Assembly: GCA_001986395.2 (NCBI GenBank)
Contig: MQVO02000003.1
Location: 2,168,339 to 2,232,338 of the forward strand
Direction: 5' to 3'
DNA length: 64,000 nt
From: Irpex lacteus
Lineage: Eukaryota > Basidiomycota > Agaricomycetes > Polyporales > Irpicaceae
The notes beneath the pieces were generated by a model, which worked only from the letters and a program-made list of their open reading frames with translations, was not told the origin of the DNA and made no database searches. Within the stretch, counting starts at the first letter, position 1. Each line of letters opens with the position of its first letter. Positions 1 to 10,906 of this stretch are shown here, in pieces. The translations under genes and the position numbers were made by a program.

Positions 1-2251
1 GAACGACTCCAAGTTCTGCCGAGCCTCCTGTTGCTCGCGCAATCGGTTCTCGTACTCTCTCGTAGCCTGGTCTTTGTTCCCACCGCGAGCCTTTGCCTTC
101 TCTAGCTCCCGCTGGGCGACCATACGACGATAATCTGCCAGCCACAAGTCACGCTGCAACTGCACCCTCTCGCGCTCCTTCTGGTCAGCTCCAGGTTGGG
201 CCAGGACGCCCTGGCTACGAAGAATGTTGAGCGTAGCAGCCATACCAGTAGCGAAAGTTTGTTCCGAAGCAGTCCCAACAGGCACATCGCCAGCTTCTAC
301 GGCCGCGTCGTGAGCCTCCTGTTCCTTGATCGCATACTCGATGGCGTTGAGCATCTCTTCGTCGTCCTCTTCCTCCTTAACCACAACCTCACCCGCCTCC
401 AACTCCTCCATCGGTATGTCTTCCTCCGCCTTGACTTCCCGTGGTGCCTCTGAGGGTGCTTTCGACAGTGCCCGCTCAGGCTTAGGTTCTTGTTTGACGG
501 CCACCGGGTCATATGTGATAGCGCGTACGAACTCAGAGGTGTCGTCAAAGACAAGACCGCCTTCTTCATTGGCATCATCCTCAACCTTGATGACTTCTGG
601 CCCGTCGCCATTGGGCGCAGTAGACTTCTCTCGCTCCTCGGCAACTATTGTACAACGTCAGAGAATGGACCACAGCAAAGATCCAGGGGAAACTTACTCT
701 TCTTAGCCAGCTCTTCTGGCGACAGCTTCTTGCGCTTCTGAAGCTTCGCGCGCCGCGAGCGAGCCAAAGCAGCTTGCAGCTCGTCGTCATCTACGAAATT
801 ATCATCCAGATTGCGTTGTCGAGGGACTATCGGCTTCTCGTCTACCTGCATTCGGTCGCCGTCAGCGGCAATGTCGGACAACTCTGCTTGTTTCCGCGTC
901 GACCGCTTCTTCTTGGTCTGTATAAATAGAATTAGGAAGAGCGTTTGAAGAAGACCGGATGCTACGCACCTTTGGTTTCTTGAATCCGACATCACCCTCT
1001 TGAAGATAATCAGTCATTTCGATGTTCTCTGCGGGTCATAGTTAGCACATGATCACGACGGCACGACCTGGAGACTCACTACTGTAGTCTATTGACAGCA
1101 GTGACTTGTTAACAGAGACCGTAGACTCGTCGATGTCCATGCTTGAAGCTTTAGGCTTGGCAGTAGAAGAGCTGCCCAGACGGAAGGCCTAAACTCGTGA
1201 ATGAGCATGCAGTCAGACCCCGAATGCGACTACTTACGTTTTCCTTCGGGCCTTCCAAAAATTCGTCGTATTTCGAAAGTAGAGAACGCTTCATACCGGC
1301 TTGACCAGGCGCGAATTCGTCGTCGTCATAGCCGGTATAGTCTCTTCGCTTAATCTTGAGCTCCTTGTTCTTCTCATTGCGCTCATGCTCAGCCAAAGCG
1401 ACATTCTCAAGTTCGTCCTCTGTATTGATATATACTTTGATGAGCAAGCAGAACATCTCATTAACAAACTCAGTACGCACCTTCGTTCTCAAGAATCCGG
1501 CTGTCCTTCAGCGTGAGAATCCGCTCCTCTCCCTCATCCAGCTCTTCGAAGTCGTGGGCGACCTTCAAGCCCTCAAGATCCTCTGTGCATACGAGTCAGT
1601 CCGTGAGAAAAGCCAACATGATGTGGCTTGAATGACACACTCTCAGTGTACTCCTCCTGTACTGCCTTGTCCAACTCCTCCAGTTCCTGCTGCCTCTTCT
1701 TCGCCAACTCTTTCTCCTTCTTCTTACTCCGCTTAATCCACTTGAGAGTATCGTCTACATCGCCTTCGGCATCACCAAGCGTCGTACCCTTGAGCTTCGC
1801 ATTCAACTCGCGCTTGTTCCTCACCCTACAAAGTTGTAACAACAGCCAATGAGCAAACGTGTCGCTTGTTACTCACAGAAGTCAACAACGGGGCTAGCCA
1901 GTCTCTGCCGGTGCTCATAGGCTCTTATAGGCTGTACCCAGGAGAAGAGGATATGGAAGTAGGTCCTCGACTACCTTGACGAACAATTGAGAGGATACTC
2001 ACTTTGCTATGCGCTCCTGGATCTCTCTGCAGCTACATGTTAGCAGACTGCATACACTCAGTAATGAAGGAGGCAGAAGCTTACTTGGTCTCCTTCTCCT
2101 TGGCCTCCTTCTCTCGCTGCTTAGCATAGTTCTCTTCTGCAGTCTTCTCCTTGTCGGTGGCTGGGCCCTTGTCATCCGTAAGTGGCTTGAGACCGAGGGA
2201 GATACGGATTTTGTTGGTCTCCTCCAAGCTGATGCTTTCTTCCATTGACAT
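1..2251 (-). CDS. SNU66: SART-1/Snu66 family U4/U6.U5 tri-snRNP protein (C-terminus beyond left edge)
   Basis: Component of the spliceosomal U4/U6.U5 tri-snRNP, acting in the nucleus in pre-mRNA splicing. The first residues after the start at 2251 (MSMEES...) contain an EETNKIRISLGLKPL segment, which matches the Hub1/UBL5-binding HIND motif of SART1 proteins. Further exons encode the family signatures DDTLKWIKRSKKKEKELAKK (about 1700-1770), DLEGLKVAHDFEELDEGE (about 1510-1590), and RDYTGYDDDEF with LLSKYDEFLEG (about 1250-1350). Charged, coiled-coil-like Lys/Glu runs dominate the rest. Several short GT-AG introns interrupt the gene, for example near 2035-2085 and 1440-1480. The reading frame is open towards base 1, so the C-terminal part of the SART-1 domain lies outside the window. 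The start was chosen as the first Met in frame with the HIND motif; a second Met lies two codons downstream. Confidence 0.92.
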
Positions 2252-2566
2252 GGCTGCAACTATGCGCTTGATAGGCGACTTGTGGTAGTTATAATGAGAG
2301 GAAGACGGAGGTAAGTAGCAGGAGGTGGTGGGGGTTATGGTCTAAGTAGTGAGCGCTTCGGCTGCTGTAATCATTGCCCGCGTAGACGCGCTAAACATAA
2401 ACCGTACCGAGGGGGCCACAGCCCGCGAGTCACACATTTGGTCTGATACCCAAAAGCGAAGAATAATATGAGCAGGAATACTTTGGTGTAGATTATACGA
2501 CAATAATGTACAGCGTCTCTATATGTTAGTGTGTTGCCCACGAATTAGCGTTCCTCGCTCCAACTA
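2252..2566. other. intergenic: SNU66 upstream region and DUF155 gene 3' side
   Basis: About 315 bases between two minus-strand genes. It should hold the SNU66 promoter and the end of the neighbouring transcript. I see no convincing TATA box, ORF or repeat. Confidence 0.5.
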
Positions 2567-4083
2567 CTACTTTTCTGGCTCTGTAGTTGTCTTAGTCGAC
2601 TTGTCCTGGAAGGCATCCTTGACCATATGCCAGAGTTCAGGACCGTCGCGGATAAGACACTGAGGGCATGGAAGAACGATAAGATTCTGCCTTGTTCTAC
2701 ATGCATGAAAAAGAGCTACTCACAATTACAACTTCGACTGCGATAAGTATGATGATAATTAGCTCCATACGATGTGCGGAGGTCTAGGAAAGAATGATAA
2801 GTAATTGCAAGCAGATATAAGAAGTCTGAAGTCTCACCTCAGTCAGAAGTTGACGAAGAACCGATTGCATCTATACATATAGTCAGCGAATGGTAAATAT
2901 AAGTATGAGAACACTGCTAACCTCTGCAGCATATGTAATCTTGTCGTTGACCGTCCTAACACGTGCCTTCATCTCTAACGCATTACTCAACGTGTTGAAG
3001 TAACCTGTCCTATTTGTTAACATGGCACATTTTCCAGGAGACTGTTCACGTCACCTTCAAGCACAGGCTCCGTCCAGTAGAAGTCTGGAGTGTCATAGAA
3101 GTTCTCTCTATTCAGGTTCAGGCCCTGCCTAAATTTCAGAAGCTCCCCAAGTTTCTTTACCAGAGCAACCCGTCCAAGACCGGGTTCTCCTGTACGCACG
3201 AGCGTATCCGGTAAAGCAGCCATCGACGACAAATACTTCTCCAGGGAAACTTCCAATCCTGAAAGGGCTGTTGACCGCGCAAGGGCTTGCGAGAAAGCAT
3301 AGCGAGCTAGGATAGTATCTGCGGGGAACGTTGCGGAGGAAACGTCGGCAGGGAAGTGCGCTTCTGCGTCGGTTGGAGGGGGTGTTTGTCCAAGAATGAT
3401 GAGGTCACCCTGCAGTCGTGTGTTTCTATACCATCACGAACGAGAAGACACAGTCAGATATTTTCGTCATATGCAAGTACAAATGATAGGACTCACTCAG
3501 ACGGGTCTGTAACAAACTCCAGATCTTCCGTTTCATGCTCCCAGACACTGCCGACTTCAGCCTTTGCTTTACTCAGCACCTCCTTTGCAAACGCCTTCGC
3601 CTCTACCTCTCCCAATCCCCAGCACACAAAACTGCCATTCCCAAATATAAATATCTCGCCTTCCTTCCCATCCGGCCCACTCTTCCAATTTGGCACCCAA
3701 TATGACTCGTGGAGTTGCTGAGCTGTAGCAGGGAGGTGTCCATGCAGCCGAGGTAAAAGATATCGCTCTGCAGTATTGAGGGTGAATATTGGTTGAATAG
3801 AGCTTCTTGTGGGTGTCGGGTTGGATCGAATGGGAAGGGAGGCGGCAGCGGCGCGACGAAGAGGTGTAGAAGACTTTGGCTTGGGAGGGGGGTCGCTCTC
3901 GTAGGAGCTTTTGGACGCGAACCCACGTGAAGGTAGGTATGTACTTTGGAAATATTGATGAGCAGGCCCTACTCGACTTAGCGAAAGCGACTGTCTGATA
4001 TTCGAACGTGACGTTGTAAACCCTTGTAAGGCCGACCTTGAACTCGTGGCGCGGGCTACCCCATTACGAAGGGCGGCATACAT
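2567..4083 (-). CDS. RMND1: RMND1/DUF155 family mitochondrial protein
   Basis: Member of the DUF155 (RMND1 / yeast Rmd1 / YDR282C-type) family, whose mitochondrial members anchor the mitochondrial translation machinery to the inner membrane. Exon 1 (start 4083) gives an Arg/Ser-rich, acid-poor N-terminus typical of a mitochondrial targeting peptide. It then carries the family core: EIFIFGNGSFVCWG, VGSVWEHETEDLEFVTDPSE and LQGDLIILG. The second part has an LSGLEVSLEKYLSSMAALPD stretch and RENFYDTPDFYWTEP. The last exons hold a hydrophobic segment (HRMELIIIILIAVEVVI, about 2740-2810) expected to be the C-terminal membrane anchor, and end in TTTEPEK-stop at 2567. About 420 residues with five or six short introns, which is normal for the family. 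Nothing looks broken. Confidence 0.9.
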
Positions 4084-4956
4084 CTGCGAACAGTAAAGAG
4101 TTCAGTAACAAGTACTATCAAGTATAAAGTGTCTTACTTTCGAAATGTAGGTGAGCGAAAGACGTGGGTGTAGAGAATTGTCATCGTGTAAGGAGCAGTT
4201 TACTTCAAGTTATTTCGCGGCGTCCAACGCAACGCGAGATCCTTCGGCACAAATGCCGATCCGAAGAAGTGTCTTCACAAATTCGGAAATAACAGGAACC
4301 ACGTCTTGGCATCCATGGCCAGTGACGATCTATAAGTCCAACGGCGACATTCGACTTCTACACACTTAGCAATGAGTTACTTATGTTGATCATCAGCATA
4401 AGCAATTGTCGTATATAAGCACTCGGGCCGACCAGCATCAGTTGCATGCGCCGGCGCAGGTCTGTTGGGGTACTGGCAAGTACCTGGCGTCTTGTTCTTC
4501 AAGTTGACCTTCGGCGAGAAGTATCGAAGTATCGGGCTTGTAACGCCTCGCAGGATTCAGGTAAGCCCTACTTCGTTGTCATGCTCTCTTGAATCTATCG
4601 TGGCTTACATACCATCAAGTTTTCAAAAAAAAACTACTACTAAGAATCATCATGATCATATTAGGAATATGCTGACCTTCGAGACATACTTAACGACTGC
4701 ACAGAGCAGATTCTGTCTGCCTATTGAGTTCGATCGCGAGGTGAGTGTGCAGGAGTCAGGAGCTTGATCATATACTCCACATAACATTCTGACATCTCTA
4801 GCTTCTCTCGGGCCCGAGCATTGGTCAAAGCTGCAATGGTATCTGCTATCTGATAAAATGGAAGTACAATCTCTCAGTTTTTCTGGTCTGAGGAGGGGTT
4901 CTGCTTACTAGCCGATGCCGATACTCTACTATGCGCCCACGCGTACACTCGACAGT
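4084..4956. other. intergenic, no supported gene
   Basis: About 870 bases between the DUF155 start and the promoter element of the first monooxygenase. Two plus-strand ORFs here (4151-4369 and 4465-4767) have no recognisable motifs and coding-unlike composition. A short A-rich run lies near 4625-4640. I see no RNA gene or repeat. Confidence 0.5.
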
Positions 4957-5013
4957 GAATAAGATACCACTCGTCAGCCATGAAAGATACGCGCAGACTG
5001 TTCGTCTATATAA
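4957..5013 (+). promoter_or_regulatory. Conserved upstream element plus TATA box, monooxygenase copy 1
   Basis: The 18-mer GAATAAGATACCACTCGT starts at 4957, and TATATAA starts at 5007, exactly 50 bases later; the ATG is at 5058. Near-identical elements at the same 50-base spacing precede copy 2 (8005/8055) and the inverted copy 3 (17870/17820). The spacing was counted directly in the sequence. Function as an activator-binding site is inferred from conservation. Confidence 0.65.
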
Positions 5014-5057
5014 CCCACGGCTCAAAGTTGGGAAAAACACATCCAAGCTCACTCGCA

Positions 5058-7422
5058 ATGACACCGTCTACTAATAGAGCCCCAGTGCTGATAGTGAGTG
5101 TTCGCCTCCACCTCTCCCTTCTACTATACCTTGACACGCGTCCTTTCTCTCGTTCATCCGAGTCAGGTCGGCGCCGGCCCCAGTGGCCTCGTCCTCGCGC
5201 TAACACTAGCCCAGAACAAGGTCCCCGTACGCATCATCGAGAAAGAACTTGCTCCCCGCCTCGGGCAACGTGGTGCCGGCCTACAGCCTCGCAGTCTCGA
5301 GCTTCTCCACTTCCTCGGTGTCCTCCCTGACATCCAGAAACGCGCCATCGACGTTCCCATGGTACGCGTGTATAAGATGCCAGAGGGTGTGGAGCCTGCG
5401 CTAGCGTACTCTCCGCTAGGGAAGGCGTGGAAGGCGACGTCAGATATTCCATACGTGAGTGACTACTATTCTGGACACTATAATACGTGGGGAGATGAGT
5501 TAAAATGCCTTTCCCTGTAGCCGAACATGTGTATCCTCGGTCAGAGTAGCTATGAGGGCATTCTACGGGATCACCTCGCCCGCGCTGGTGTTCAAGTCGA
5601 GTTTGGGACAGAGCTCACTGGTATCGAACAAGATGAGAGCGGGGTTACTGCTACCGTTGTCCGCCGCGCAGTTACTGGGGAAGAGCGTACAGATTTCATC
5701 TCTGCTGACTGGTTGGTGTGTGCTGATGGTGGAAGAAGTAAGTTTGTTGAATCTTCAATTAGAGTACGACTCACTTGTTTTATTCGGCAGGCAATGCAAG
5801 AAAGATGCTCGGACTCACCTTCGTCGGTGAAACTCGGGACACCATGCGAGTTCTAGTAACAGATGTCAAAGCCAGAGGCGTAAGCCCAGAGGTAAGCGAC
5901 CTGAACTACCTGAAACAGTTGAATTGTCGTGGACTGACGCTATCTGTGGTATCGTAGTACTGGCATGCTTGGGGCAACCTTGGAGGCACATGGTACGCTC
6001 TCCCACCCTTCCTCTTCGATAGGCCTCACGCATCGTTTGTTTATCCATAGCTTCATGTTACGAGCCACGGAAGACCCGAGTATCTGCAACACAATAGTGA
6101 CAGCCCCCGCACAACCCCTTGATCGCGCTCAAGAAGGGTTAGAAGGATTCATCGAGGTCATGCGCACTATAACGAACATGAAGGATCTTGACGTCACGAA
6201 GGTAGTATGGCAATCGGAATGGCGGTACGTCCTCCTCAAGCTTGTAGCAGACTGGGAAGCTGAGAATTGCTTTACTGTGCATATGCAGACCGAACGTCAG
6301 GATCGTGGAGAACTATCGTAAAGGAAGGGTATTCCTTATAGGAGGTACGCTCTTCTATATCATGCCGTCCACAATGACCTCGTGTGCTCACAGGCCTTCC
6401 GCTCGGCTGGTTTCATTTTCTCTCTAATGATACAGACGCAGCCCACGTCCACACTCCCGCTGGAGGCCAAGGTGCTAACACTGGCATGCAAGACGCTGTA
6501 AGTCTCTACCTCCTGCCTACCCCTCGGTTTGCCATGCCATTTACTGACCTCTATGACATGTCTTCATCCAGCTTAATCTAGGCTGGAAACTCGCTCTGGT
6601 GCACCACTCCGCGGCACACTCCTCTTTACTTGACACTTACAGCGAGGAACGGTACCCCGTCGCGAAAGAAATGTTAGTTCGTACGTCAGAAACGTTCAAG
6701 GAAATATTCTTGAAGAACAAAGAGGAAGATGGAAGCAAGGATACTGATGCTAGTGGGGAAGGAAGTGGACCGGTGGCGATCAACATGGGTTCGGTGTTCA
6801 AGCAGCTGAGGGTGAATTACCGGTGGAGCTCCATCGTCGTGGATCAACATCGCACCGACAAACCAGGACAAAGTGGCCAGGATGACGCACCTGCGTACCT
6901 CCCCAACGAAGACAAAGAGCTTCGTGCAGGTGACCGGGCTCCGGATGCGCCTGGCCTTCAAGCCCTCTCTGATGCCTACAATTTGGACGTGGGTAACGAC
7001 GGAAAGCTTACCACGTCGCTCTTCAACATCTTCCACCCGACGCGGCACTCTCCTCCTATTCAGCGAGAGCTCTCAGGCGGCACAGAACCACTTGCAGAAG
7101 GTAGACGCTGCTCTCGCTGCGTACCCGCAAGGAGACTTTCCGGATCGTCGTTATCCTTCCCTCCTCTGCCTCTACCACACCGCTCATCGGTGGATCGGCA
7201 TCAACTGCAGTACTTTTGGACGTCAATAATTACGCACACACCGCTTACCACCTCAACGTCCGCCACGATACCGCGGCTCGAATGGTTGTGGTGAGGCCTG
7301 ATGGGGTCATTGGTGCAATTCTTCACAACGGAGGTGATATGAACTTGGAGAACTCGGGGTCGAAAGGCGGCGTGGAGGAGGGATTGAAGAGATATCTGAA
7401 GGGGGTGTTCCGGACTGCTTAA
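5058..7422 (+). pseudogene. FAD-dependent aromatic hydroxylase-type monooxygenase, copy 1; 3' end frameshifted
   Basis: Family: class A flavin monooxygenases with a FAD_binding_3 domain and a C-terminal thioredoxin-like domain (phenol / pentachlorophenol hydroxylase type), which hydroxylate aromatic substrates using NAD(P)H and O2. Exons: 5058-5093, 5167-5454, 5521-5737, 5791-5891, 5958-5992, 6051-6224, 6289-6344, 6436-6497 and 6572-7422. Seen: GAGPSG dinucleotide fold, WLVCADGGRS (DG motif, Asp intact), and DAAHVHTPAGGQGANTGMQ (the GD flavin motif). Exons 1-8 sum to 969 coding bases and join in frame. In exon 9, alignment with copy 2 shows 2 bases missing at about 7049 and 5 missing at about 7130. 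The thioredoxin-like tail therefore moves through all three frames, and the original frame stops at 7294. The mRNA would encode about 560 residues with a scrambled last 80, against about 607 expected. It could be a young pseudogene, a C-terminally altered enzyme or an assembly error. Confidence 0.85.
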
Positions 7423-8004
7423 GTGCATCATACAGTATATGCATCAAGTACTTGATAACTTGAATTATTAGCAGGGCACCCTCTAACACCGCGTCGGATA
7501 ACTTTACCTATCCCACCGCTTGCGGCCCCCACCAAATGCGTACGTTCATCTTAATTGCACGGCGTTCCTAAAAACACCCACCTTCCTCGCACGACCGATT
7601 CGTCTCTGTCTGTTACGGGAACAGTTGCCGCACACGCTGCACATATGTCAATCGATACGAGGATGGGAGAGAAGGATTGATACATGAGCCCAGTTGCGAG
7701 AATCTGAAGCGGTATACAAGGGTGACGATTGACAGTCCCATTTCCCGGTCAGTCGCTCTCCAAATGAGTGGATTCCCCGGAATCTCGGCATATCCATGCC
7801 CTCCCCATTGAGTTTCTCAGTGGTTTCCTAGCGGGTTCGCGTCTCGCAGTGCTGCAAGGCCTTGTGGGACCCAGGTGAGTCCGATTTCGGTGCAACAGAG
7901 CCAGAAATATGACCTTTCAACGTCTATAGGCCGAGCTGGAGCTCTTTTACCGGCCGACTCGGATACTGAGACTCCACTACGCTCCCCACCGGACACTTGA
8001 TGGT
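7423..8004. other. intergenic spacer between monooxygenase copies 1 and 2
   Basis: About 580 bases holding the copy 1 3' region and the distal promoter of copy 2. An ORF on minus (7817-8044) overlaps the promoter element and shows no protein motif. No other gene is seen. Confidence 0.5.
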
Positions 8005-8061
8005 GCATAAGATACCACTCGTCGAACATGGCAGCTATACGCACACTGCTTGCCTATATAA
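8005..8061 (+). promoter_or_regulatory. Conserved upstream element plus TATA box, monooxygenase copy 2
   Basis: GCATAAGATACCACTCGT starts at 8005, and TATATAA starts at 8055, again 50 bases downstream; the ATG follows at 8113. The CTTGCC just before TATATAA is shared with inverted copy 3. Confidence 0.65.
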
Positions 8062-8112
8062 CTCACCGCTCAAAGATCGGAGAAGTGCACAAACTCACTG
8101 CTCACTCTCACC

Positions 8113-10448
8113 ATGACATCCTCTATTGATAGGACCCCAGTGCTGATAGTAAGCAACCCCCCTCAGCCTTCAACTTCCTTGCTGGTGTACCTAAACACAC
8201 AACCTTCCTCCTAATGACTAGGCCGGCGCAGGCCCTAGCGGACTCGCCCTTGCACTGACCCTAGCACAAAACAAGGTCCCCGTGCGCATCATTGAGAAGG
8301 AGCTGGTTCCCTCCATCGGACAACGCGGTTCTGGCATCCAACCTCGCAGCCTCGAGCTTTTTCACTTCCTCGGCGTCCTGCCCGACATCCAGAAACGTGC
8401 TATTGCGATACCCCCGGTACGCTCGTACAAGATGCCAGAGGGTGTTGAACCTGCGCTTACGTATTCTCCCGTGGGAGAGCCGTGGAAGGCGACGCCAGAC
8501 ATCCCTTATGTGAGTTGGCTCCGGATACTTGAGGGTGTAGGCTAACTCCGTCTTATCGTGAAGCCGAATGCCGTATTCATTGGCCAATCTTGCTATGAAG
8601 GTATCCTCCGTGAGCACCTGGCCCGCGCCGGTGTCACAGTCGAGTTTGGAAAGGAGTTGACCGGTATCGAGCAAGGGGAGAATGGAGTGACTGCTACTGT
8701 AGTCAATTATAACTCTGCCGAGGGTGATAAACCTACGGAGCTAATCTCTGCTGACTGGTTGGTGTGTGCCAATGGCGGTCGGAGTAGGTCCCGTTGCGAT
8801 TTATTCAAACGTAGAGCAAGAATGACTTGACTATGTTTTCGACAGGCACTGCAAGGAAGGCGCTCGGACTCGCCTTCCTCGGTGAAACGCAGGAAGGGGT
8901 ACGTATGCTGTTGACAGATGTTGAAGTCAGAGGGGTGAGCCCCGAGGTGAGATGATCAAAATGCAGGAAACGGTCAGGTCTCTAACTAACAATATCTTAT
9001 GCGTCATAGTTCTGGCACGCTTGGGGAAATCTTGGAGGGACATGGTAAGTTCTCCCATTTTCCCTCTCCGATAACCTCATCCTCATGCATCACCTATGGA
9101 CATAAAGTTTCATGATACGAGCCACAGAAGACCCGAGCATCTTTACTACAATAGTGACAGGCCCCCCACATCTGCGCGACCGTGCCCAACAAGGCCTGGA
9201 AGGATTCGTCGAGGTTATGCGCACTATAACGAACAGGAAAGACATCGACGTCACGAAGGTGATATGGCAATCCGAGTGGCGGTGCGTTACCCGCATTCTT
9301 AGATTGGGTAGTTTAATAATGCTTGTATATATACAGACCAAACGTCAGGATTGTGGAGAACTATCGTAAAGGGAGAGTCTTCCTTATAGGAGGTGCGTTC
9401 ATCATGATCCACAATATGTCGTCCTTTTTGCCCCCATGTAATCATGTATTTTGAACTTTCCCCTCGCCTCACCTTATACGACAGACGCAGCACACATCCA
9501 CACTCCCACCGGAGGCCAAGGCGCGAACGCCGGCATGCAAGACGCCGTAAGTCACCGCTTTCTGCTGCCCTTCGAGTAGCCAGGGCGCAAGACATATACT
9601 GACCTCCATGCCATATCTTGGTATAGCTAAACCTGGGCTGGAAACTCGCTCTGGTGCACCACGGCGCCGCCGACCCCTCATTACTGGACACCTATAATGA
9701 GGAACGATACCCCGTCGCAAAGGAGATGCTACTCCGCACGTCGAAAGCTTTCGAGGATGTATTTTTCAGGAACCGTGAGAGGAGCGAGGAAGAAAGTGGA
9801 CCTGTGGCCGCGATTAACCTGGATACGGTGTTCAAGCAGCTGAGGGTGAGCTACCGATGGAGTTCGATCGTCGTGGATCAACAGCACACCGACAAACCCG
9901 GGCAAAGCGGTCCTGCGTACCTCCCTGACGAAGACAAAGACCTCCGTGCAGGAGATCGCGCACCAGATGCACCTGGCCTTCAGATCCTCTCTGCTAATGC
10001 TGCCAACTCGGAAGGTGGTAACAACGGAAATCTTACTACGTCGCTCTTCAACCTCTTTCACCCCGCACAGCACACTCTCCTCCTATTCAGCGGGAGCCCT
10101 TCGATAGCCCAGGACCACTTGAAGGAAATGGACGCCGCGCTCGCTGTGTACCCACCTGCGAGGGAGACTTTCCGGATCGTCGTCATCCTTCCCTCCTCCG
10201 CCTCCACCGTACCGTTTATCGGTGAATCATCGTCGACCGTAGTACTCGTGGATGTTAATAACCACGCACACAATGCTTACCAGCTCATGCACGATACACG
10301 GACTCGGATAATAGTGGTGAGGCCTGATGGGGTTATCGGTGCGGTTCTACACGACGGAGGTGATATGAACGTGGAGGACTCGAAGTCGAAGGGAGATGTG
10401 GGGGAGGGGCTGAAGAGGTATCTGAAGGAGGTGTTCCGGACTGCTTGA
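8113..10448 (+). CDS. FAD-dependent aromatic hydroxylase-type monooxygenase, copy 2
   Basis: Paralogue of the genes at 5058 and 17753, with the same intron positions and about 600 residues. Seen in order: MTSSIDRTPVLI, then after intron 1 AGAGPSGLALALTLAQNKVP (FAD dinucleotide fold), the conserved ALGL segment, FWHAWGNLGG, DAAHIHTPTGGQGANAGMQ (flavin-contacting GD motif), NLGWKLAL, then the thioredoxin-like domain beginning near RAGDRAPDAPGLQIL and ending VFRTA-stop. The frame is intact to the end, unlike copy 1. One oddity: the DG motif reads VCANGGRS (codon AAT at 8771-8773), where copies 1 and 3 have VCADGGRS. That Asp is normally involved in FAD/NAD(P)H contacts in this fold. The substrate cannot be read from sequence; a phenolic compound is likely from the family. 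Confidence 0.9.
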
Positions 10449-10906
10449 GTATATCGTACATAGGGTCGTTGCGTTGTGCGATTCACCCAAACCTTTACAC
10501 TCAGCCATTAATCATTGCCCGTCCATTCGTTGAATATGGGTTCTGTTCTCTTCCTTGAGTTTCAAGCCTGAGCTATATTACATGCACGACTAATACCGTA
10601 AAAGTAAGCCTAGCGTTCTAATAAATAACGTAAAGAAAATAGCGCGAGCAAGTAAACATTTTACTATAAGTAGATCGGATGGGTAGAATCGGCTGTGGAT
10701 TGGGTGTGTGGGTTGGATTGGGGTGGATTTAGCCCTGGAAGTCACGGAGAGTCGATAGCCAGAGAAAAAGCAGCGAAAGCGAGTTTGAGATGAGATAAAC
10801 AAGAAGAAAATATAAGGAGAGTCGGGCCGCGCGAAACGCGGGTAAAGCAGTATACTGCAGTGGGGATAGATGCACTACCTACCAAAGAAAAACACCAATT
10901 CCATAA
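10449..10906. other. convergent intergenic region
   Basis: About 460 bases between the 3' ends of monooxygenase copy 2 and OMA1. A-rich tracts near 10580-10650 and 10800-10820 are consistent with 3' UTR/poly(A) sequence. No gene is seen. Confidence 0.5.

Noticed and set aside
4465..4767. 100-residue plus ORF upstream of monooxygenase copy 1
   Set aside because: Includes a poly-A derived Lys run, has no motif, and is not conserved upstream of copies 2 or 3.
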